From: Terfezia claveryi
Lineage: Eukaryota > Ascomycota > Pezizomycetes > Pezizales > Pezizaceae
Assembly (NCBI GenBank): GCA_015179025.1
Contig: WHUX01000043.1
Coordinates: 1-64,000 of the forward strand
Length of the DNA: 64,000 bases
Direction of reading: 5' to 3'
Shown: piece after piece, positions 10,329 to 20,779 of the stretch
Layout of the letters: each line of letters starts with the position of its first letter
How positions within the stretch are numbered: the first letter of the stretch is position 1
Translations under genes and position numbers: made by a program
Notes under the pieces: model-generated
The model's database searches: none
Told to the model about the DNA's origin: nothing
What the model saw: the letters and a program-made list of their open reading frames with translations, nothing else

Positions 10329-12191
10329 TATATGCTGTACAAAGGTGTAGTTAGATTTAGTACTGCAATCCGTGCAATCTTCGATTTCTATTTTTCTGGC
10401 ATGAATCCAGCAAGATCATACTCAGAATATATACATATATGCTTTATATTTACATATATCCTTCACAACATGCCTTGCGTAACTTGTAAACTGAAATTTT
10501 ACCCTGAACACAGCCAAGTCCCTCCCACCAACTTAGCCTCCCCTTACCCAAACTCAGGGTAAACCTCCATTCCCACGATATTCGCCTAGTGCTAGCCTCC
10601 GAAAACAAATTAACCCAGACTCTGAAGAATATAATCAGCGTCGACAGAGCCCTGCTACCGGTATTAAACTTATCTATACACGACACGAAGCTTACTTCTC
10701 CCGATCGCGCAACGCACGTTCTTGGCGATGGAGGCTATGTATTTAGGTAATGTAACCATACAATGTTACGCACACACACGGAGCATAACCTAGCCTAGTG
10801 TCTGAACGACCAAGACATGATTGCCCTCTATGGGGGGTAGTAACAAGCTTAAAGTGACGGCTTCAGTTCTCATTTAAATCACATTAGCTCATGAGGAAAA
10901 GAAAACCTTCTCTTGCCTTAGATCTTCCCCGCTCTCAGGCATCATAGATCTCAGCAGTCCGTGATAGGTCCAAGCATAGATCTCCACCTGCTTAGGCCGA
11001 TCAAAGGTTACACTAGGGCACGTTAGGTGATACAAGCAAGGTCTAGGTACCGTACCTAGGCTCATCCCTCTCCGGCTATCTCTCCGTTAGAAAGTTAACG
11101 AGATGGTTCAGATCCAAATCAAGAAAAACCAATTTCCAGCTTCAAAGCTATATAATATTTAGCTATTTTCCCCATAAAAATGAACCATAATCCCAGTGAA
11201 AAGTGACATAACACACAATTACTACAGCCTACCAAACAATCCCAGGAGGCAGAGGAGAAGGCCCGTACATAATTTTATCTAACTAACACAGTCACATGTG
11301 AGATAAGGAGAAGTGATTTTGCACGTTTGCAAGCGCAAGGGTAGTAGTATCTGATCACTAATACTTCTCATCCTCATACCCTATCCTAACCAAAGAAAAA
11401 GAGATAGAAAAACCTCAATAACTCAAACTCCTGTTCCAGCAACCCGCATAGCCCCGTGCCCGAATGTAAAGATGCCCAGATAAAAAGTACGGATAGTAAG
11501 ACATGCCATCAATGAAATCGTGGAGTTGGAGAAGGGTAGACAAGGCAAGGAAACGGTAGTGTAGCTGACGATATCGGTGATGGATGGTAAAAGTGGTTGT
11601 TGTGAAGGTGATATAGTGGTACTGCCTCACTAGAAACGTTGAAGAAACCCCAAAGATAAAAAAGAAAACCAAAAGAGACTTGGAGCGGATAATCCATCGA
11701 CTTGAACTCCGTCAAAATATGCAATCCAAATATTGTAAACCCTGGGAAAAGCCGAAAGAGAGAAAATAAAACAGCCTACTACGCGAATTAATTTTGGATC
11801 CCACTTGAAAGTAAGAACCAATGCAAGAACAGGATAAATTAAACACCTGAACGCATTGTGAAGGAAGAACTCCCGCTGGTAAAGCAATTGATATATTTGT
11901 GTATGCATGTGGTAGTTGCCATATGATACTAATTTCTCATGAATTTCTGATACTCTCGCCGATGATTGACGGATGATGTCTGATATATCGGAAAACGTGT
12001 CTCCACAGTGTTGTGGGCGGAGATGATGGTGGAATTGCTTATGGTAGTAGTGATGCTAGGGGTGAATGAAGCCCCGACACGCTGACGAAATGAGCAAACA
12101 CGCCGAAAGGGGAATAAGACATGATATTTTCCTAAAAAAGTAAATGTCAGTACAGCTAATCAGGTAATGTGGGAACAAAACTCACCCATCA
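10329..12191. other. Gene-free stretch, includes probable 3' UTR of the next gene
   Basis: No conserved coding frame. The part next to 12191 looks like the 3' untranslated region of the minus-strand gene that stops at 12192. Six bases beyond its stop lies a well-formed intron on the minus strand (12185-12132, GTGAGT donor, CTGAC branch-like site, TTTTTTAG acceptor). Hydrophobic open frames on the minus strand at 11415-11908 lack recognisable motifs. Confidence 0.5.
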
Positions 12192-13043
12192 TCATGGAGA
12201 TGGTGATTCACTCAATGGTGAGTAGCCCGGATCACGCATTTCATACGGGCTGGGCTGGGGAAATTGTGTCTGTTGCTCAGCCGTACGGGTATAATCCATA
12301 GCCTGCATGAACTGCCCTTGTATGGCTTCTCCATTCCACGACTTTCTAAGCTCTCCCTCTCCCTTCAGTGGTAGGGCTGGACTGGCAATTGGTGATAACA
12401 TTGCCTCATTGTCTTTAGGGAGCATTATCGGAGGATACATCTCTATCTCCTTGAGTTGTGCAAGAAGAGTGAGTGTTGTAGCTGTGAACCCTGAAGCAGC
12501 AAGAGTTGGAGATGGAGGAGCGCGATTTGGTATCGCCAGAGGAACACGGTAAGATCCACGTACGCAACTGGGAGTAATATATTCCTGCACCGGCTTAGGT
12601 GCCCGCGAAGACGGGTAAGATCTCGGACCTTCTTTGCATTCCCTTCTTCCATTCTCTTCTGGGTTTTCCTCCGCACGCTGCTTCCCGTTCTTCACCTTCT
12701 GCCGTATAGACTGTGCCTTTCGCTTGCCAATCTTCCTTTGTACACGCAACTTATCATCATATCCACGGTGCCGGCGGTCTCGTAACATTTTCATTGCATC
12801 TCGTATAACGGACTGCTCAGCAGCCATATCAACAACATCCTCTTCGGATTCAACCTCTACCGGAATGGCTCCAGCCATAACTGTGTCCTCGCCCACCTTA
12901 GAAATGGGGTAGTGTCCCCCAAATCGTGGAGCAAGCTCCTTTGAAACTATACCCTCCTCTACCAACGACGGACGGGTCATCCGTAGGTCATGCTCCTGCC
13001 CTAGTACCCCCACACTTTCTACTGACTCGCTTTGAGAGGCCAT
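12192..13043 (-). CDS. Hypothetical 283-residue basic protein
   Basis: A single-exon frame with a clean ATG and no recognised domain. The first 95 residues are mixed and mildly acidic (EVESEEDVVDMAAEQ). Residues about 95-145 form a strongly basic, probably helical block (RDRRHRGYDDKLRVQRKIGK, then KAQSIRQKVKNGK), a likely nuclear-localisation or nucleic-acid-contact region. The remainder is rich in Pro and Ser. The stop is followed by a canonical intron in the presumed 3' untranslated region, which argues that the locus is transcribed. Alternatively the real protein splices around the stop and continues, but I could not find a donor that gives a longer conserved frame. Nothing in the neighbours suggests a role. 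Confidence 0.55.
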   Translation of the reverse strand: MASQSESVESVGVLGQEHDLRMTRPSLVEEGIVSKELAPRFGGHYPISKVGEDTVMAGAIPVEVESEEDVVDMAAEQSVIRDAMKMLRDRRHRGYDDKLRVQRKIGKRKAQSIRQKVKNGKQRAEENPEENGRRECKEGPRSYPSSRAPKPVQEYITPSCVRGSYRVPLAIPNRAPPSPTLAASGFTATTLTLLAQLKEIEMYPPIMLPKDNEAMLSPIASPALPLKGEGELRKSWNGEAIQGQFMQAMDYTRTAEQQTQFPQPSPYEMRDPGYSPLSESPSP

Positions 13044-16000
13044 CGAAAGATCTTGGTGAATAGCTACTCTTGAATTATTTTCTCCTCCCTTCTTCTGACT
13101 GCTGTTTGTACGGTGATAAAATTGCTGGTTAATTTAATCGGCGCGATTTTATTTTGTAGATTGAAGTACGAACGTGGTATATCAAAGTGTCGGGTTAACA
13201 AGCAAACAAGGGACGACGCAGGTAGTATATATTGCAAGCCTCCTAAAATCAAAAAGGTGAAACTAGTGTTAAGTGTGCCTAATGGGTGTGCAGCATGAAA
13301 TGAGATTACAGCAAAAGTCCAGCCGTGACTGGGATACTTGGGGCTGGGCTAAGTCATCCAGGGCTGGTATCGCTGCTCTCTCTAAGTTGGAAGAAGTAAA
13401 GGCCCTCGAACAAGGGGTTCTTTGGGGTCTATAATTGTGTTGGAGATGCCATAGAACAAAGTCAGGGATAGCCGTGAGAGTGCTATGCAGGCCTGCCTTA
13501 GAATCCCAGAATCGAGATGCGATTCCTTCTGCAGTTCTTTCATCATCGGTGCCGCCATTCTCTACCTAGCTGGCCATCATCATCATTAGTTCTAGCCTAT
13601 CAACTATTCTCGGCTGATCTTACCGCAGATGGGAATTCAAGCGTAAGTCTGCTTCTGGCTCCATATACTTTCTACCTAGGCACAAATGATATACTGTTAA
13701 CTTGCAATCATGGTGTCTTGCAATATTTGCGATTGCGCCCTCGCTAAATCGTTCCCAGAAGTTTGGCACAACATGCATGCACCTGGTTACCGCGCTTACT
13801 GTAGCTTGACACCATCCTATCAAACGCAACCCAACCCCCTAAAGGCACCAATCTGGGTGCGGCACAGCTTGCGGGGAAGACAGTGCAAACGTGCAAACAC
13901 GCTTAGCCCCCCACAAAGTCATGAATTGCGAACGGTATGTAGGTACCTATTCCATTTGCGAAAGCATACATTCTGATATCCCGAAAAAAAATCAAAATTC
14001 AACCACCCAGTCACTTTAGGGTTGAACCGTAGGTAGCAGATCACCACGCATGCAGAGCTATGTTATGGAGGTTCTGTGCAGTAGCCCACCCACAATTCAA
14101 GCTCATGGTCCCGGAGCTATGGATAATGGGTCTCTGCAGGCGAATTTCTGCTCGACATCATGCTGGAGGTTTGGAGGTCTACCTTAGTGGAGTCCACTAG
14201 GTACGGCTGCAGGAATCACAATAGGATGTGGTTTTTGTCTCAAATCTCTGGAGTAGTGAGTGGAATCCAGAGCAGTTCTAGTTTGAGCTGTCTCGAAGGA
14301 CAAATCGTGTGCTTTTGCCAGTGCACGGTTCAACTGTGCCTTGAGAAGGTGAGAATCCCACGTTAGAACTCTTCTAGCATATTAAGTCGCAATTTAATAT
14401 TGTCGAGATGAGTGCTCAGACACTCCTCGACATCCCGCGATTTTGGTTTACGCCGCAGAATCCTTGCATCCGGTTTAGAGTAGAATGGTTGAGTAGATCG
14501 GTACTTCGGTGAGTATCATGAAGCACCGATTCAGGGTGTCTCATATGAATACCTTGAGCTGCTGTATTGGCTATACTGGTCATCCGTGTTGAACACTTGC
14601 GTGACTACTGGCTCTGGCAATGAATTCTTTGCGAAGCCCGACCACTCACCCGCGTCATTGACGTAAACTCCCTTGAGTATGTGTACTCCGGGCCACAAGT
14701 GCTCCATGCAACCCTTTTTAAAGGCCTTGTGTGTTTCACCAGTGGGGGTGCAATATGTAATGCAGCACAGCCAGGGATCACCAGACGCGTTAATACCGGT
14801 TGTACTGGTACTTCTGCAGAAATTTATCGTGATCGGCCCCAGTAAGAGAGTACCTAAGTAACTACCGTACTTGCCCAAGCCAAATCAAAAGCGTTTCCAA
14901 GCGACCTGAAATCGGTTCTGTCGTATTCGCTGCCATCTTGCCGGGATTACCCAGTTGTCCCATCACCAGGTTTCCCGGGAAAAGTCCGCTGATCAGCTCG
15001 TGCCAAGGGCAACTTTGCCTAGTGGGGAACTTCATCCCCAGCCAACTACCTGCTGCAGAGATTCCCAATTGCCGGTCTTCGGGCCGGGTCCTGACTACCG
15101 AGCTCGTGGTTCGTCCCGTAGTCCTGGAGAAATTCGGGATTGGACGATCGAACTGACGGCATCTACGGCTACCTAGGTGCACTGTCGAGTTACCCTAATT
15201 CACAACTTCATCCAAACTATTTTTTTTCAGCAGCACAAAATAATTCTGCCTTCTGCCTAATATGTATACCCTCCGTATACAGCAAAAATATCCCTACTTT
15301 GTATCACACACGTGTTGACTTTGCCTTTCTTGTGCATAGCTTGTTTGTAACGACCGCTACCGGTAGAGCTTTTCTAAATCGGCTCGGCACGCACCGCTTC
15401 GGTTTAGAGTAAAGTACCGGTACAATATTAGAGGCGAAAAGAGGAGTACTTCCGAGTCTAACTCTCTAGAGACTAGAAAGAATGCCAGTAGGCTAGATAG
15501 AAAAAAAAGGGCTTGAACCAAATTAGAAAACTCCAAAGGAGGATGTTGTGTCAGCAAGACTAGAAAACTCCATCTCAGAGGGATACCTAACGGAGCTTTC
15601 CGACGCCAGGCTAGTATTTCTCACCGCCCGTATCTTCTTCTCGGGTTCATGTGGAAGACGTCGACCTATGCAAGGTACACGTCCTTGTATTTGTATGTGA
15701 TCTTGGGGCGAAAACCAGAGAAAATCATACTTCTTGAAGTCTTGTAAATTGTAAAGTTGCAATGGCACAAAACCACGAGAGTGAACTTACGGAACCCCAG
15801 ATATATACCAAATCCAGTAATCCATACGTCTTTTCAATCTTCAGGGTAACCTTATGAAATCTCGAATTAATGTTTAGTATTGTTCAATAAACCGCCTCCT
15901 AGTTCAATGGCATTTTGCAGGTGCGTTATGTGAATTGAAAACTCAACCGGCTCAATCCGACCCGATATCCCCGGCGTCTACCTCTGGGGCCTCCAGTCGC

Positions 16001-17686
16001 TTACCCGTCGCCTCCCGCTCGCTTATACACCCCAGCCAACCCCCGCATTGCATCCATCTGTCTCCATGGTACTGGGTCCCTGGTTTTCCTGATCTCCCTT
16101 AATCTTATACTTTTACCTCTCACTGGCTATCATCAAATATATCTCTCATCTATCTATATTATACCAGTTTATAGGCCTTATATGCTCCCCTGGTACTTGA
16201 TATTAATATATCTATTATGCCTCCCCCAAGGATATATTTACTGTATCCACAGTGGGTAGGTAATAACATATATTAGGCAGATCTAGACAAGTTCAAGTGC
16301 CATGCCCTAACTTGTATCTGGGGGTTCTTATTCTATTATAAGCTTATTATTGAACTTAGTTTCTCTGCAATTGTTCTTGAATATAATACCGGCCCTGTAT
16401 AGTGTGACAGTCAGGTATCGATCGTGCTTAAGTAAAAGCCGTTCATGAGAGCGGGTTATACCGAGAGTCGGATGACATTCATGCAACTCAATCTGTATAA
16501 CATGACTCGGAAGCCATTAGGGCCCGGATACATATACTGAGACTTGCGCATGTATTTGCTATTTTTATACAGTCAATTACCGGTACCTAGGTATACAAGC
16601 ACCCACATGAGCACGGCACAATACGGCACCTAGGTACCTAGGTAGGTAGGTAGTTACTGTACCTCTTACTCCAGCACGCGTCATCCATTTCTCCATACAA
16701 TCTGTCACCGTGCGCTGCACATATCCGTTTTTCTCCGGCAGGTACATATAGGTATATGCATGAGCCAAATGTCTCAGAAACCTTCCCTACCCACCTTGGC
16801 CACCAGCGAGACCCCTGTTTTCCTAATCCACAAATCCCATACACCAAACCCCCAAATCTCGAATCCGCATCTCGAATCTGCATGCTAAAAGGCAATATGA
16901 GATGAGCTTACCTAGATCTCTGACTCCACCCCCATTGCAGGAAAGCATCTCAATCAATCAGGGTAATATGTGTATTGCGAAGATGCGCTCGTGAAAGCTA
17001 GATATGATGCCTATGGCGATGGAGTAAGAGATAGGTGTAGATGCACAATAAGGTCCGTTGATTTTATGTAAATGAAGTGTATTTTATTTTGCACTGGCAT
17101 TGCGATGCACTGGCCACAGTTGGTGATGAGAGATCGTGAGATCTAGGGTATGATCGTAGGTGGGCTTGCGGTTACTTTGCTACCTGGACCAGAACAACAA
17201 CGGTAAGGTAGAACCTGCACTTGGACATGAGGTATGTAATTGAGTACTGGTAAAAGTTCACTGTGAAGCTCGTGCTTGGATCAATCAATATAATCGTGTT
17301 GTGTATTTGTATCTACCGAGAAAAGGATCTAACCGTCAAGTAAATTCAATTGTATACCTATGCAATATACCCACGAGAAAGCAATGGAGTAGGCTCCCAT
17401 CATACTCTCGGGTTAGTCTCAATCCCTTCATGTTCAAGCCTCAATTATAATTTCATACCCCTTCAAGTGCCGGGAAGGCGGCTTCGCTAATCTCCCTACA
17501 CCCGTGATGTATTCCGCCTGCAATTTCCTGGTTTCGGCACAACGCTCGTAATAACCTCGTAGTAAGTAATTTCAAGCGGCGGATCATCCTTTGGCCCTTC
17601 CCCCCAAACCTCGCCTATCTGTACCGGCCCGGACTTTCCCCGGCTACATCTTTCAACAGCCCTTGTATACAACATAGAGTAAGTAA
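13044..17686. other. 4.6 kb without a recognised gene
   Basis: Contains scattered TACCTAGGTA-type short palindromic motifs, densest at 16578-16655. An AT-rich stretch at 16080-16420 ends in a GTGTGACA string, which could be a solo LTR end but has no partner that I can find. One minus-strand frame (14820-14531) after a plausible TTCTGCAG acceptor reads as a compact Cys/Trp-containing segment, but I could not link it to other exons. Confidence 0.5.
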
Positions 17687-20191
17687 CTAGTTAGCATCTA
17701 CCCCATCCATCCCCTCCCCCTCTCCTTCCTCCTCTTCGTCCTCGTCCTCCACCACCTCCTCCCCCAGCATCACCCTGCCTCTCTCTCTCCTCCCCCCATC
17801 CCCCTCTCCATCAAACTCACCCGTCCCACAAACTACCCTCCCCTCTAGATCCACCTCTGCGCATAACCCCACGAGTCCATCTCTACTCAGCCCCCTGAAT
17901 GCTCTAGTTCTTACTACGCGTCCCCAATACTGCAAACAATACTTCGCGGCCTGCCTCCTGAGCCCCTCTTCCCCCGCTACACCTGCCCTCTCCCACACTA
18001 TCGCCGCACTTTCAATATCCATTTCCCGACTTAGCCTCCCCACGGCAAGCGCACGGAGGCGGGGGATACCATAGATATTGCTCATGACTAGTAGTCCCGC
18101 GACGATAGAGATATTATTGCAGTATTTTGACGGGGCAATTGAGTCTGTGTACAGGTAGTAGAGGAAGGCTCGGACGACAGAGTATGGTTCGGGAATGTAG
18201 AGGTTGTTTAAATGAAATTCGCTCATACGGGCGTTGTACATGCGTGCAAAATGTGGCCAGCGAGCAGCGAGGATCAATCTGTGGACGTGAATTGGGGGTG
18301 AGTGATCTTGAGGACTATTCTCTAGGGTTGAGGAGGCAGCACCGGCAGTAAGAGGAAGCTCAACAGCTTCATCCCGAGGGGTACCAACAGCAGAGGTACT
18401 AGCAGAAGCCCACTTGGGGTCTCCATCATCTTGACAGGCCTCATCTCGGGTAGCACGCACGATGAAGTCCCCTGCTATGCCCGTATTTGTTCGAGAATTG
18501 GCTGGGTCAACATCAAAAATGGATGCCATATCACTGCCGAGAAGTCCATGCGTTGGGTTCTCTCCCTCGGTAGTCTCTAAAGTCATACCATACCGCCTGA
18601 GATCAATAGGTAGAACCTCTGACAGAAAATCATTCTCTGGACCCTCACTGGCACAGCCCAGCAGATATGCGTTTGTAGAGTCATGTGACATGGCAAGGTA
18701 ATTCCACCTGTAACCTGGTCCTACAAAGACATCTGGTCCATCTGCAAGTTTCCGCCATGTAAAGGTCTTTAGGTCCAACGCAGACAGCGACGTCTCGGAC
18801 GGACGGATAGTATTCGCTGGCGTGATGAAATCCAACAGCGTATTCCCACATAAGTGATGGAAATGCGTCCCCGTAGCTTCGGAAGGGATATTCGGCCCTG
18901 AAGTAAACTTTATCGCTGCCGTGGCTCCCGGTGGTGAGGGGCTCGGCCTTGAACCTGATGAAGCTGGCTGTGAATTTTGCATTGAAACAGTACTGGGTTG
19001 TTGCTGAGACCCACCTGGTGATTGATGTCGTGCTGGTGAAGACTGTGAATGTAAGTGTGGGCGGGATTGAAGATGCAATTGGCTCATAATTCCTCCCACA
19101 CTGGTGCCTGAAGGTGTACCTGGTAAAGAAGGATTCGAGAAGATCGGAGAATTCGATATGTCCAGCCAAACCAACTCGGCTGTCCTATCCATCTCCTGAG
19201 TTAACCCACCAAATACCCAGAGTTTCCCCTCCCACACCCAGCATTGGTGATCAAATCTGGAGACAAATGTCCACGATGGTGACCACGTCATAGTCCGCAG
19301 ATCAAGGTAGCATATGTCCTCTAGGACTTGTAATCCATTCGAGCCGCCCACAACGAAAAGCTTATCATCGTAAATCGTCACGGCATGTCGAGATCGTCCA
19401 CGCGGAGGTATTCCATGCACAATAGGACGAGACCATGTGGCAGTATCAATGTCAAAGAAATAGACATCGTTCAGGAAAGCTCGCTGATCGTTTTCTCCTC
19501 CGAAGACAATGAGCTTGTTGTCTCGCCAATATACAGACGCATGTCCTAGTCGCCGTTAGCTTTGTTCTTGGTGCGCGGGGGGATTTTCTTTTCCAAGTTG
19601 TTGAGAAGGCAGGAACAAGCAACAGGCATGAAACTCACCCATCCTGACACATGGAATGTCTCCATAATTGTCAATAAGGCTCCACGTGTATGACTGGAGG
19701 TCCAGCTTCAAGACATGGTTGTATACTGTGAGGTGAGCCGCCGGAGTCAGCTCAGAGAACATAATTATAATCTCTTCTCTCTGAATTTCCAGGAACAGAA
19801 ACTCACCTTCATCTGTGTATTGATCAAACCCACCAAACACATATATGGAATTCCCGCCAGTGACCGTTACAGAGGCGTTCACAAGGCTTGTGACATCGGC
19901 CCCTGCAGGTCCGCACAGAAGATTAGCTTAAAATGCTCACACCCACGTCCACGCTCACGCCCACCGAACCTCAACCATCACTTTTTTGTTGAATCAATGC
20001 GAATTCCCACCAGCTCGTCAACAGAGAAAAAGGCAATCGTTCCCGCAATGTATTGATAGCTAAGAGAAGGACTAAAAACCTCCGGCCTTACCCTTCGTCC
20101 TATATGCTTTTGGCTTGTACACCCCCGACCCACTGGCAACTCTCTTTCCGGCTCTCTCAGATGGTGTCATAATCAACAGATTGCTGCTCAT
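17687..20191 (-). CDS. Kelch-repeat/BTB protein, LZTR1/Ral2-like, four exons
   Basis: Exons 20191-20092, 19902-19807, 19725-19639 and 19545-17687 join in phase to 713 residues. The N-terminus (ERAGKRVASGSGVYKPKAY) leads into at least four kelch blades: VTVTGGNSIYVFGGFDQYTDE, then NKLIVFGGEND, KLFVVGGSNG and KLWVFGGL, each with the paired-glycine turn and downstream Trp. A Ser/Pro/Gln-rich linker follows. A BTB domain covers about residues 510-640 (VHRLILAARWPHFARMYN, later FLYYLYTDSIAP), and the tail is acidic. The order kelch then BTB is that of S. pombe Ral2 and animal LZTR1. LZTR1 acts as a cullin-3 substrate adaptor controlling Ras-family GTPases, while Ral2 is linked to Ras activation. 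The exact fungal role is inferred. Intron donors are GTAAGG, GTGAGT and GTGAGT. The start at 20191 is the first ATG giving the conserved N-terminus. Confidence 0.85.
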
Positions 20192-20779
20192 GTCTTCCGA
20201 GATCGCGGATAAGGGAAAGCTTCGACGGTGGTGAACCCACTCAGTAGCTTTTTCGGTGATAACGTGGAAGCTATTGAGATGCTCGTCGGAAATATGGAGT
20301 ACCTCCGGAAGCGGTTGTCTATCTGCGATTACTACCACTCAGCTGGTAGTTTGGGCGTCCCTTTCCGCGATGGAAGACGTGCGTACGAGTTGTACCTGCA
20401 CCAGATAGTTCATTCCGGCTCCATTCTCTCACGGATTTGGATCTTGGCGCAGGTGACTAAGAATACTTTACGCGTGCCAAGCCCCTCTGAAGTAGAACTT
20501 ACCCTCAACTCAGAATGTCTATCTGGTACGAGTTGTATCTATCAGACAGTCTGAGGAAATTACTAGTGTTGTATATTGTGTATTCTAACCTTATTACTAT
20601 TCTACCGCCTAGGCTTATATATGTAGCAGGTCCTCCAGCCGTTAATTACTTCTAAAAAGCCCCCTTAGTTCAAGGAAGCCCTTCCTCCCCGCATCAAACC
20701 CCCTCTCATCAACCCCCAAAATCGTTGCCCACACTCCCGAAATTCCATACTCTTCCTGTGCAATTATCTACCTCATACC
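20192..20779. other. Gap between two minus-strand genes
   Basis: This holds the 5' flank of the Kelch/BTB gene and the 3' flank of the next gene. The minus-strand frame extends a little upstream of 20191 but has no ATG there, only GTG. No other feature seen. Confidence 0.5.

Noticed and set aside
11415..11908. Overlapping hydrophobic minus-strand frames that look like membrane segments
   Set aside because: They lie in the probable 3' UTR of the 283-residue gene. T-rich DNA gives hydrophobic frames by composition, and no splice arrangement links them.
14531..14820. Minus-strand frame after a good acceptor with a Cys/Trp-rich compact sequence
   Set aside because: No upstream exon, signal peptide or start could be joined, and no family is recognised, so it is too weak to call a gene.
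16080..16413. Possible solo LTR ending in GTGTGACA
   Set aside because: No matching TG start with a 5-bp duplication and no second copy in the window.
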